This document shows positions 45,097 to 56,442 of a stretch of DNA of 64,000 nt, piece after piece (position 1 is the stretch's first letter; every line of letters starts with the position of its first letter). The DNA is from Zeus faber (lineage: Eukaryota; Chordata; Actinopteri; Zeiformes; Zeidae). A program made the position numbers and the translations under genes. The notes below the pieces were generated by a model. That model was not told the origin of the DNA and searched no databases. It was given only the letters and a program-made list of their open reading frames with translations. Location of the stretch: positions 4,373,084 to 4,437,083 of the forward strand of contig OY482850.1 in assembly GCA_960531495.1 (NCBI GenBank), given 5' to 3'.

Positions 45097-45140
45097 TTGT
45101 ACTAGAAAACAAAGTAGCTTCATTTTGTTTTCTAGTACAA
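45097..45140. repeat. perfect 17-bp inverted repeat
   Basis: TTGTACTAGAAAACAAA and TTTGTTTTCTAGTACAA are separated by 10 bases. It lies directly upstream of the Rex1-like LINE start region at 45148. Confidence 0.85.
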
Positions 45141-46397
45141 ACATAATTTGACAAGATGGCACACGCACAGAAGCAACGGCTTTGTGCTCCTCTTACCGGT
45201 TTTTGTTGTTATTAATATTGACTATTATCATCTCGCTAGTCAGGGAAACGAGGGCGAGCATTCATTACAGCCTCCAAGAACTTTTACAGATGGGTACGGA
45301 CTGCACAGAACCCTGTTTCAACCCACAAACAATACTGCAGGAGTTGCTCCATTCAAAACCCCTCTCCCTAGTGTTTTTCTCCTGAATGCAAGATCACTCG
45401 TCAATAAAATGGATGCACTCAGACTGAGCATCTACTAAAAAAGGACTGCTGTGTTCGGATTTTTAAAGAGACTTGGCTGAATCACAACACTGAGGTAAGA
45501 AATCAGACAGTGGACTTTGTGTTTGTATAAATTAAACATGAATACACAAATACGATCACAATTGATCAATTCTGTTCTCCAGACCTGAAATATTTAATGC
45601 TTAAGTGCCGACTGTTTCACTTGCCCAAGGAATATACAGTAATTGTTCGCATTGCAGTATACATAGCAACACAGGCTAATGCTAGGCTAGCGCTTGCACA
45701 CATTACGTCATGAGTAAACAACAGGACACATACCCTGACTTAGTTTTCATCATTGCTGGGGACTCTAACCAAGCAAACCTCGGGAAACCTCCCAGACTCA
45801 AACATCTTTAAATGCACAACCAAGGCAAAAAAAAAAAATCACCTTAGAGCATGTCTATACAAACATAAAGGATTCTTACAGGGCTAAGCCGACCAGCGGG
45901 ACAGTTAATGTTTCACTCGAGGGAGCCCAAACAGCCCCAACTCCAGGACTGTTAAACACAAAGAATTGAATTGATTTGGTCATCAGACAGACCTGGAGGT
46001 GTACACTTCATCTGAATTTTCATACATTAACTACTGCGCGGACAATGCCACTGTTAGCAAAAGGATCCGAGTGCACCCAAATGAGAAACCGTGGATTAAC
46101 AGTGAAGTCAAATGGCTGCTCAGGGCAAGAGACACAGCTTTTAAATCAGGAGACGCCTCCACCTACAGCATCGCCAGAGCAAACCTGAAGAGAGGTACCA
46201 GGTCTGCAAACCACTAGGAGGACTAACAGCAACTCCAACCCACTAAGGATGTGACAAGGAATCCACTCCATTACGGATTACAAAAGGGAAAATAACACAC
46301 AGCCTACAGTACACCAGCCAGCAACACTGCCAACCTACCAGAAGAACTTAACAACTTGTTTTCTCGGTTTGATACAGACAATAACCAACCTCTCGTC

Positions 46398-47063
46398 AAG
46401 CTGCTCTCACACATCCACTCCAGACAATGTCTGGATAATGTCCGGATCTTATTATCCGGATATTGTCCAGAGTTGCCCTTTCACAGATGAAGCAAAAGAC
46501 TGGAGATCGTCCGTGTCACACACATTTACACTACCTGGAAATAATCAGCTTGGTTTAGACGAGGGGCAGAGCCTGGGAAGTGGGTACAGGAGCCAGGACG
46601 TGAGGCAATGACGCTGCAGAGTTTTACAGCAGATCCAAGATGGCGGACGAAGCTACAGATCAGTAGTTGGTCTTTTTTTTGCATTGATACTCCATGTATT
46701 TGGATGCATCCGCAATATAAACAAGAGAGTGAGAAGGAATAATAAAGAAAGCAGAAAGGAGTAAGAAACAGCTACGCTCTGCGCACAAAGATCCGCACGA
46801 AGATAAATAACTGGTGCATGATAGAGACGTCATCAACACACGACACGCCCACTCGCTTGGTGTGAATGCTCTGGACAATTACCTGCTCTGTTCACACTTA
46901 TCACTAAATCGGACATTACCTGGACTTTGTACTAGGGTGCTGGCTGGGTTAAGTCTGGATAATGTCCAGGTCAAATGATTCAGGCATTTGCATTCACACA
47001 TACAGCTCATCCGGGTAATGTCGGGATAATTTCAGGGTTGCAGTACATGTGTGAAAGCAGCTT
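46398..47063. mobile_element. 666-bp non-autonomous DNA transposon nested in the LINE
   Basis: AAGCTGCTCTCACACAT at the left end and ATGTGTGAAAGCAGCTT at the right are inverted repeats with one mismatch. Subterminal GGATAATGTCC words occur in both orientations at each side. The LINE frame reads RFDTDNNQP before it and resumes RP-like RT linker sequence after it. There is no transposase. The superfamily is not clear, because a target duplication could not be identified with confidence. Confidence 0.7.
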
Positions 47064-47356
47064 CAGTTTCAAACTGTTGGGAGACCCGCAGACTCTTGTC
47101 CTACACACTCACAAGGTGCGGCAGGCCCTCTGTAGCATCAACACACGAAAAGCAGCTGGGCCTGATGGTGTATTAGGGCGTGTACTCCAGGCCTGTGCTG
47201 ACCAGCTAGCAGAAGTATTCACACACATGTTTAATCTCTCTATATCCTTACGCACAGTCCTCACATGCCTCAAATCCTCCACCATGACTATCGGCATGTT
47301 GCTCTCACCCCTGTTATTTCAAAATGCTTTGAACGACTGTTCCAGTAGATCTAGAC

Positions 47357-48522
47357 CAGGGGTCGGCAACCTTCAGCATTAAAAGAGCCATTTGGGCGTG
47401 ATTCCCACCAAATAAAACCCACCTGGAGCCGCAAAACCGATTTGAACGCTATAATGAAGATAACACCGGATATACAGTATAGTTTTATTACACTTATGCT
47501 ATGTACTGTATATAAGAACTGTAGTTTGTTGCATTTATGAAATAAAAGAACTACAAACTGATAAAGACTGTCTTTTTTCTGTGCTTAACACAGCAAAACA
47601 CAGGTCCTGCAGGTCCTTCACTTATTTGTGGATTTGAAAAAAATAAATATCACTTTAATTATAAGGGGCAAAAAAATGTTAGTTTATGTTTATCACGACT
47701 TAAGTCTATTTCATTGTGCCGTCATCCGCGACTATTTCCTCAGTCGCTTGCCACAGTCAACCGTCGACCTGAATATGAAACACAACGACATCAGTTCAGG
47801 GTCCAATATAAATATCTATATTTGCAAAATTAAAATTCTCTCACCTGCTTAATGCGATTTCTGCCCCTGAACTTCACTGCAGAGCTTCTCCATATCGGGG
47901 CTGTATGATGTATCATGATCCTTGAGTTTCACACATGACATTGATGACACACGACTCACTGATGACATTGCTGTCATCTGTGAGTCGCGACCGATTTTTG
48001 CTTTTTATGAAGTTCATGGTGGAAAACAATTGCTCGCACAAGTATGTTGATCCAAAGATGGACAGGACCCCAAATGCGTACTTGTTCATGTTCAAATAGG
48101 TGTCGGGAATGGCATTCCATGTCTCCATTCCACTCTGCATTCCTTGAAACGAACTTTAACGTTCTCAATTCCTCAGAAACTTTTCTTTTTTGGATGTATC
48201 CATGGTTAGCTTACCGGGGTTCGAGAGCTCAAAACAAGTCACCATCCTGTCGGCAACAGGTGACACATACAAGGTGCAAGGCATATTTTGATCGACAAAA
48301 TATTAAAACACGTTTTATTTCAATGTTACAAGATCACCTAAAGTCTCCAGAAATCTCCAGAATCATAACTATTACATTGAAAAGATTAGCTAAATAGAAT
48401 AAAATGTATTTAAATTAAATAGCCATTATTTATTCACACAATTTTCTCAAAGCCACAGGGAGCCACGGCAGAGGGATGAAAAAGCCGCATGCGGCTCTGG
48501 AGCCGCAGGTTGCTAACTCCTG
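47357..48522 (-). mobile_element. hAT transposon with 8-bp target-site duplication, nested in the LINE
   Basis: The ends CAGGGGTCGGCAACC and GGTTGCTAACTCCTG are inverted repeats of the hAT type. The subterminal GAGCCGCATGCGGCTC-like words are also typical. The 8-bp duplication ATCTAGAC is present at 47349-47356 and 48523-48530. A minus-strand remnant of transposase carries the C-terminal dimerisation region. The element is internally deleted (1,166 bp, where autonomous relatives are several kb). Confidence 0.92.
47913..48140 (-). pseudogene. hAT transposase C-terminal dimerisation remnant
   Basis: The frame reads YLNMNKYAFGVLSIFG, then STYLCEQLFSTMNFIKSK and RSRLTDDSN. This is the conserved hATC pattern (S-x-Y-x-CE-x-xFS-x-MN-x-IKSK-x-RSRLT-D). 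The catalytic core upstream is missing. In intact transposases this region mediates oligomer formation needed for cutting. Confidence 0.88.
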
Positions 48523-48544
48523 ATCTAGACCAACACCAGTTTGC

Positions 48545-49086
48545 CGCCGAAGTCAACTAGTCCACTAGTCAACTACTACAACTACTAGTTGCCACTGTTG
48601 ACAGCAGTTATCTAGTCGTGGACAACATAATTTTTGAATTATTGTATTACTAAAATAATTTAATAAAATATATATATACATTCATATCTTAATACAGCTA
48701 TGTAGTATTTCAAAATTATCCTAATTATATTAAAGGTGAACTTTTTAGAATTTACTGACATCTATCGGTGAGGTTGCAGATCGCAACTTCTGTGGAAGGG
48801 GACCAGCTCCCCATGTAGATAAAAACAGATCATTCTAAGGTAACGCCAACACAACAATTCTTATTTTCATGGGATTATACACCAATTAAAACATACTTAT
48901 GAATATTTTATTCGAGTTACGCCAAGTCCATTCTGTAAATTCTACGCACTGCACCTTTAATTTGCAAAATACAATAAAAACATTTACCAAGAACTTGTCT
49001 TTTTTACATAATAGGTAAAAGACGACTGGTAGACTACTATTGAGAAAAAAATGGCAACTAGTAAAAATCAGTACTCATGAAACCCC
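48545..49086 (+). mobile_element. hAT-like non-autonomous element, second insertion in the LINE
   Basis: The left part AGTCAACTAGTCCACTAGTC, then TAGTCGTGGACAACATAA matches 33945-34020, and the right end is TGAAACCCC, the complement of that copy's GGGGTTTCA start. The LINE codons for DQHQFA precede it and those for YWANRSTED follow it, so it lies within a continuous conserved motif. The left terminus is degenerate, and no clean 8-bp duplication is seen. Confidence 0.7.
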
Positions 49087-49640
49087 TACTGGGCAAACAG
49101 ATCGACTGAGGACACCATACTGAATGTGTGGCTCTCAACACAGCCCTTTGTCACCTGCAAGGACACAACACTTACATCAGAATGATCTTTGTCGACTACA
49201 GCTCGCCATTTAATACCATCATGCCAAACAAGCTGGTTGACAAACTCCACACACTAGGACTAACTCCCTCCATATGCAACTGGATACAAATTTTTCCTCA
49301 TTTTCCTCCCCCAGACTGTCCCACTGGGCAAGCACACATCCTCCACCCTCATCCTGAGTACCGGCAGCCCTCTCAGACTCTACAGGCATGTCTGCCAACC
49401 CATCAACAATTCAAACACTTTTGTTAAATTTGGATGATACGACAGTCATTGGGCTTATATTAGACAACGACGGCCACATACATGGAGGAGGTTCAAGACC
49501 TGGTACGCCAACATTTTTTAGGACTACTTTACTAAGAAGATCACACACAGTCCTGTCCACATCAACACAAAGGCTGTGGAGGAAGTTCCTAGCTTCAAGA
49601 TCCTGATCCTCCACAATGACAACAAAGTTCTTGAATTGAA

Positions 49641-50389
49641 TTGAATTTAACGGGATCAGTGGGGAAACTGTGGAAAGAAAGTATTGGGTCCTCTAGTTTC
49701 GTTTATATTCTGATACACAGCAGTACGACATGCTGGCTAACACAATAACAACAGCAGATGATAGTCCCTTCGGCTGAGAATGCAGTCAACACCCGTAGAA
49801 CAACAAAGCAATCAGTGGTACTTATGTTTGCAGAGTCCCCTTTCATCAAAATAAGAAGTGTCTTTTGTTGTGGTTTGGAAAACTTTGTGTGTAGTTGATT
49901 GCCGGTTTACCGTCACCTCAGGGGGTGTCCTCCATCTGACCAATAGTTCTATTTGTCAATGCCAGGTTGGTAGGTGCCCCAGCCCTCCCCCTATTCAATT
50001 TATTCTAGACAAGCCTGGGAAAGTCTAAATCGGTGATCACCTCAAGTGAACAAGAAACCCTCCCTAATCAATCAATTAGAAGAAGCCAAACTTTGGAGAA
50101 AATAAAGTGACAGGTCTTTGAGCAAAGATGGGAGTAAACCCAGATCATTTAGTATGGGGGGGGTGTTACGCACGGCTCCGCAACTCCAATCAGAGTGATC
50201 TTTTCTTCAAACAAAGCAAATAAAAACTTTAGATGTATTTAATTTACTCCGTTTCCTGCTGCTGCACCGTACAAGCCTCTGAACATTCCATCAGTGATTG
50301 TCGGGTTTATTTCCCACTTTCATCTGCAACGTGAATGACGTCAGTATCAGCACCCGATACCAATATTGAATCGGATTGGTCTCTAGTAG
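49641..50389. other. gene-free stretch
   Basis: No gene or element is recognised; there is a G-run at about 50156-50163. Confidence 0.5.
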
Positions 50390-50724
50390 TGATGCAAGAC
50401 TCGTAAACGATTTGTTCGTATCGAATCTTTTAAATGAGCTGGGAGTCGTGTGTCACTCTGGCAAAAATGCCTTTCGTTCCCAACTAGAGGCAAAGACTTC
50501 TGAACCGGATCACGAACAAGAACCATGAGCCGTGACTGAGGTGTGTGCATCAGCCTGTGAGAATTCCATTCATGACATAGAGTCAAATCTTCTGTCTCTC
50601 ATTCACCCGCAGTTACACCAACTGAATCAAACAAATGAAGAGTCTGAAAATGTAACAAATCGTTTTACTGAGTCACTTGTAAAATGTCGATCTCTAAAAA
50701 CAATCAAAAACTTTTCATCCTTAA
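50390..50724 (-). mobile_element. small non-autonomous DNA-transposon-like repeat, copy 2
   Basis: It starts AGTGATGCAAGACTC and ends AAACTTTTCATCC. Its reverse complement aligns with 33331-33637, including CTCTTCATTTGTTTGATT and AGTTGGT, and ends GAGTCTTGCATCACT. No coding sequence is present. Confidence 0.55.
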
Positions 50725-51510
50725 TTCTGGGACTTGTAGTGTTAAATTCACCTGACACAGACAAGACAATTTTATGCATTGACACTTAAATGTGAGTAAA
50801 ATACAGATTCCAAGTCACTACGATGTTCACATGTTTGTCTCTTTACGTACAGTAACCACTTGGACTTATTACCGGGGGGTGGGATTATTTCTATAATTCT
50901 ACTGTATGAACCTGTGACCCTAACCCCAGCACACTTTGCTGTGCCCTGTGTTACCAAATGCCTTCCCGGGTATGATTTGACTTTGTAGCAGCAGATGTTA
51001 CCTCTGTCCTGGCTGGGGCATAGATCTAAATTCACTTGACGACATATAGATGTAATTTTATTTTTCTTTTGTTCTTGTTTTTATGTCTTCTTTCGACACA
51101 GATGTCTATCTATTGACTTTGATTGATTAACGATTGACAGAAATTCATATATTGTTTTGGTTGATTATATATTTGGTCTCTCTTGTGCGTCTTTTGGGAT
51201 AAACAGAGATAAAGTAATATCTTATTTTGTGCGGGGTAAGAATACAGATTAAACGAAAAAAGACACACTTCACTATGTGTTTCATGCCAAAAAAAGAACA
51301 CTGCTCTGCTTGCATTTTAACATAAGGACATGTCAGGGCTGTTGTGTTATGTTTGGCTCTAGAACAGTGTTTCTCAACCACTGTGCCACAGAACAGCAAG
51401 TGTGCCATTAAAATGTTTCAAATACCACTCCCATATGTTGCAAGATCAAAATTGCAAGGCTATGGTAATCATTTTAATCAATCATTTCCAGCCAGGATAT
51501 GAGTTGTGTG
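50725..51510. other. gene-free stretch
   Basis: AGTGTTTCTCAACCACTGTG, then CACAGAACAGCAAGTGTGCC at about 51366-51404 has the look of a hAT end fragment. Otherwise nothing is recognised. Confidence 0.45.
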
Positions 51511-54180
51511 TGTCACAGCCCCAGCCATGCCTTTCTGTCCCCTGGTCTTCTTATGTGTCTCTCCTCCCTTTCCCTCTTGTATCTAGTATGCCCATGTCTA
51601 TACCTGACAGTGCAGCGTGTGCGTGACTCTTGGTACTAGGCCTAGCTGGCACAGCTGCTTCTCGTCACACTCAACACCACTCTCCATAAGAACCCCGGCT
51701 CTTCATGCATACCTTGTCTGATTGTACCATCACCTAGTGTCGTATTCTTCAGACGGCTCGCTGGTGAAGTAGTATGGATTTGCGGCTCGTTGCCTTGTCT
51801 GACCATGTCCGCCCCTCGTCTCCAGAAGACCTCCCTCGTGCCAGCCTGCCTGCCTTCCTGTCAGCCTATGCCTCACCACCAGCCTGTCCACACTCGGAGC
51901 CCTGTGCCTTCAGCCTGCCCGCTCAGACCCCCGAATGACCCAACTGCCCTTTATTCCATTCCCACATCATCTTATTCCCCTTTTGTAAATAAACCTTCTA
52001 TACTTTCCCCGTACTGTGTGCTGTGTCTGGGTCTTATCCGCCTTGTTCAGTTTTGGGGATTGATCAGACCCCAACATGGACCCAGCAGCCACTACCCCCA
52101 TTCATCAGACCATCTCCACCCATGATGAGGTCCTCCACCGGCACCACCAGCTCGGTTGAGGACTCATGGACACAACATGCCATGGGTGCTCAGGTAGTAC
52201 AACTTGGAGAAATGCTAAAGACTCTGTCAACTAACATAATTCCTTCTCCTATGCCCCCCCCAAGATCCCTCTTGTCAGCCGCCTCCCTCCGTACGGGACC
52301 CCCGTGTGCCCGCACTCGAATCCTATGCAGGGGATCTGGGGAGTTGCCAGGGTTTTCTCCTCCAGTGTATGCTGGACTTTGACCAACAACTATGCTTCAG
52401 ACTATTCCAAGTTATACAGTGTTACGGGACTGCTAAAGGGGAGGGCTTTAGATTGGGCAAAAGCAATAACTGACATTTGGTACTTGTTTTTTTAATAAAT
52501 TTTTTTTTGTAATGCATGAGTTCCTTCATGCATTACAGAAGGTGTTTGATTATCCGGTCCATGCAGGGGACGCCACGAGATTGCTCAAACTCCGACAGGT
52601 GTCCTGTCTGCAAAGTGACGCTGACTACTCAATAGGTTTCCAGGTTCTGGCAACAGAGACCGGGTAGAACGAGGAGGCCCTTTGTGTCATATTTTTGCAT
52701 GGTTTGAATGAAAACCTCAACAATGAATTGGCCCTGCGGGATGTATTGATCTCTCTAGACGCTCTGATCTCTCTTTCCATCCCGCTGGACTACTGCATAC
52801 GGGAGAGGCACTGCAAAAGGAACTACAACTACTGCTCCACCTACAGCTTCGTCCCCAACTCTTGCGAGAGTCACTTCCTGTGCCATGGTGTCTCCAGCTC
52901 ACCTCGTACCCGTGCGGGTCCACATGCGGAGCCGATGCAAGTAGGTAGAGCCCCCCTCACACCTGCCTAAAGGCAGGGGAGTGCCTATATTGTGGACAGT
53001 CAGGCCATTTCCTGGCTTCTTGTCCTGTGCGGCCAAAAGACAATGCTCACCTGTATCTGTGGGGAGACTGGTAAGCAAAACTACCAAACCTAAGACCACA
53101 CCCCCAAGGTTGTAGGTCCAAGCCATCCTGTGCCACAAGCTACTAGCCCTTCCATTATTAGCTTTGGTGGATTGCGGTACCGAGCATAGTTTTCTTGACT
53201 TGCATTTAGTCTCCCAGTCCGGCATCTCTATGGAGCCCCTTGATTGTCGCATGAATGTTGGTGTTCTGGATGGTAGCGTTCTGGCGCAGGTCACCCACCA
53301 GACTGAACGCCTGCTGCTCATATTATCTGGGAACCACTGAGAATACATTTATTTTTTCCTCACACAACCCTAGTCCTTGGACACCCTGGCGAGGACTGCA
53401 CAACCCTCACACCGATCAGTCTGCCAACAAGATCATTGGGTGGCGTTCCCTGTGCCATTCAAAATGTGTGTTCTGCACTTCTCCCTGTTAAGCCCACTAC
53501 TGACTCTGTCTCTCCTGTTTGTTGTACCTCCTGAATATCCCAATTTAGGGGAGGTGTTGAGAAAGGAGCGGGCACGCTCTCTGCCAACCCATCGCCCATA
53601 CGACTGTGCGATTGATCTGGTGACTCCCTGCCCTCCAGCCATCTCTACAACCTGTCCTGAGTGTGTAACCATGGAGAGGTACATCACTGAGTCACTCTCT
53701 ACAGGTATCATCCAACCTTTTTCTTTCCCCTGGGAGCAGGATTTTTCTTTGGAACCTTACGACCCTGTATTGAGTATCGTGGACTCAATAACTTCAGTTT
53801 AAAACAAGTATCCTCTGCCTTTGAACCCCTGCTTGGTGCCACAGTCTTCAGCAAGCTGGACTTGCGTAACGCCTACCACCCGGTCCGCATCGGGGAGGGG
53901 GACAAGTTGAAGACTGCATTCAAGACCCCACTGGACCACTTAGAGTATTTTGTGATTCCTTTTGGCCTCTCTAACACCCCCGCTGTTTTCTAGGCCCTCA
54001 TCAATGACCTGCTGAGGAAATTCCTGAACCACTACTTGCATTACATTCTGATCTTCTCCCGTGACCTGTCAGAACACAAGCTCCATGTCTGCTGGGTGCT
54101 TCAAAGGCTCAAAAGCGAAGAAGTGCGAGAAGTCAGTAAAAGAAGCAAGAAGCTGTAGCAGTTCCTGGGCTTAAGAAAAA
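51511..54180 (+). mobile_element. 3'-truncated Gypsy retrotransposon
   Basis: A TG-starting LTR-like block (51511 to about 52065) contains TAAATAAACC as a probable polyadenylation signal and leads to gag at ATG 52077 (MDPAATTPIHQTI). Broken frames follow with [13 protein letters not shown] (capsid), FLHGLNENLNNELA, a knuckle CLYCGQSGHFLASC near 52990, protease-like LALVDCGTEHSFLD near 53165 (DSG changed to DCG), RPYDCAIDL near 53600, [20 protein letters not shown] near 53850, [10 protein letters not shown] near 53975 and ILIFSRDLSEHKLH near 54055. The YxDD catalytic word is damaged. Sequence ends near the RT-RNase H linker (QFLGL), and integrase and 3' LTR are missing. Confidence 0.85.
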
Positions 54181-55413
54181 AAAATTGCTGTGGCAGAAAA
54201 GGTTGGTAAACACAGCTCCAGAGGATAGGACACCGGGTAAACCACAAGACAAACAAATAACAGCATACTTTACTGACAGTTAGAACACATTTTGTAGGCC
54301 TTTTGGATTAATAATAAACTAATTTCAGACGCAATCTGCAGCAAGAAACATGCATGTTATTCGTCAAACAGGCGGCAGTTTGCAAAAATGACCATCTCTC
54401 CCTTATGCATATATGTGTTCAAGGGAGGTGTGATGGGGTTGATTAGGCATTCCGCTGGATTTACTCACATTCGCGCAATTTGCAAGGGTCAGTTTTTGTG
54501 TAAATTCCACTCTACCTTCTACTGTAATGAGCTGGATCGTTGTTCAAGCTCTCCCCCTCCAGTCAGAATCCGTTGATGGTTACTGCGGTATTGTATAACA
54601 AGCAAGCAATTTTTTATGTCCTCTTTTCGTAATCCTTTTGTGAGTTTCCTCTCCCAGTCAGAGATGCATGAGGACCCTCCCAGACGCCTTGGTTTTCTGC
54701 TACTTCACTCATCGAGGTACTTCTTCTTTCAATCAGTTTTGGATCCACTGAATCGATCGTCCGTTTTTATTTCAGGGGCCCTGAATTTGGCTTCTCCATT
54801 CATCCCTGAGCCAGCTGAGCGCTCCGCAAAGCACATATTCTGCTGTTCAACTGTATCTTTTCAGCTGCGCTTCACAACAAAAATGGCACTTCAACAAAGT
54901 CCTATTTCGTGGTTGCCTAGAAGTGAAGGAGAGCTAATTCGATCGTGAACACAAAATTGTACATAAACCTCAGACTCTTGAGCGGAGGCAGAATCTTAGG
55001 GGTGGGGAAAATGGGTGAGGTGTGAAAAAACAAAACGGTATTTCCCCCGGTACATCATCTTTGTCTGTCAAAAACCAAGACAAGAAATGATGCATGGGAC
55101 AGACAGTGAGACTCTCCCTGGATTTCAATCTTCTGAAGTAGGCATGGCAAATAGACACTCAAACACAGCATGAGTCCAATCTCAATGCTGTTCTCTCTCT
55201 CTCTCTTCGCCTCTCTCCTTTCTCTTGCTTTCACTCAGGCTTTGGACATCTCCCACTTCTGTTGTCTGCTTCTTTTTCACACACACAAATCCACACGAAC
55301 ACACAGAAAGAAATTGCCAAGACAGGCTAAAGGGTGTGCTAATTTCACATAGATGCTGCGATAAGAGTTTTGCTTGAGCAATTACTCAAAATGGGCAAGT
55401 TGTTGAAATGTTA
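54181..55413. other. gene-free stretch
   Basis: No gene or recognised element is seen, apart from a CT-rich tract at 55185-55225. Confidence 0.5.
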
Positions 55414-55584
<171 letters not shown>

Positions 55585-56442
55585 TATTTTAATTAGAGTG
55601 TAGCGACCGCAGTGTGAAGGGAGACAAAGTCGAACATCAGAGGGGAGCCGACTGTCGTTCCTGGCACTCGCAAAGCTTTTTTTTATCACGTATTCGTGGC
55701 AGGGTGACTTGTTTTACATTACCGTTAGATCATTTTAAGGTAAGATAACTACAGGAAGATGTCTAGGCGAACAAGTTGTATGTATATGTAAATGTATACG
55801 TCAACAAACAAGTACTGGTCGACAAAGTCCCAAATAGAACTAGTTCAACAAGTATTTTGGTTAAGTTAATAACAGTTTTGTGGTAAAATATAAGATAACA
55901 CCACAAAACCATACAAGTCTAAGAAAGGGATAAGAGGTAGGATTAAATAAAAATAACATACAGTATGCACACATCTATCAAAATTAAAACAGACTGCCAC
56001 TATTTTAACTAGTAAGCCCAATGTAGGCAGATGGCAGCTACACTAAAGCAAGTACAGATAGTATACTGTGTGTAGTATAAGGTATATAGTAGAAAGTACA
56101 TTATAGTATCGAGAAAACTACATTAAAAGGACATTTTTGGGGGAGTATGTATAGTTTTAATATACAGAACTATACAGTATATACAATAAGCAGTTTGAAT
56201 TGTGACTTTATAGTCATGTTAGATATGAATTACAGTTTTCTGAGTTTCCATAAAACACACCATCACTTCATATCGACACCAATTACAAATTTTCGAGTTC
56301 CTATGGAACGTAGCATCAGTTTGTGCTGTCGCTCATCTTTACATCAACATTACTACTAAAAAAAGTTAACGTTTTCAGTGTGTCCATTGAAAGCAGCATC
56401 GGCTGACGTAATTACATGGTGAGTCCTGGTGACACGCATATA
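55585..56442. other. gene-free AT-rich stretch
   Basis: Only unassigned AT-rich sequence is seen, ending at the TA target of the Tc1 element. Confidence 0.5.

Larger units (their letters stand above)
45148..49640 (+). mobile_element. Rex1-like LINE split by three DNA transposons
   Basis: The LINE reads on the plus strand. Endonuclease pieces are FLLNARSLVNKMDALR near 45390, VYIATQANARLALAH near 45650 and FIIAGDSNQANL near 45750. A linker reads NEKPWINSEVKWLLRARD near 46090. The RT start is NTRKAAGPDGV near 47150. A broken segment, ISKCFERL, lies near 47320. After two insertions come DQHQFA, YWANRSTED, ALNTALCHLQGH, MIFVDYSSPFNTI and LDDTTVIGLI. The copy ends with VPSFKILI and TTGAATTGAATTGAAT near 49630. 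The stretch between the catalytic region and the end is shortened. Insertions are at 46398-47063, 47357-48522 and about 48545-49086. It is the same lineage as 9097-11765, in opposite orientation. Confidence 0.82.
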
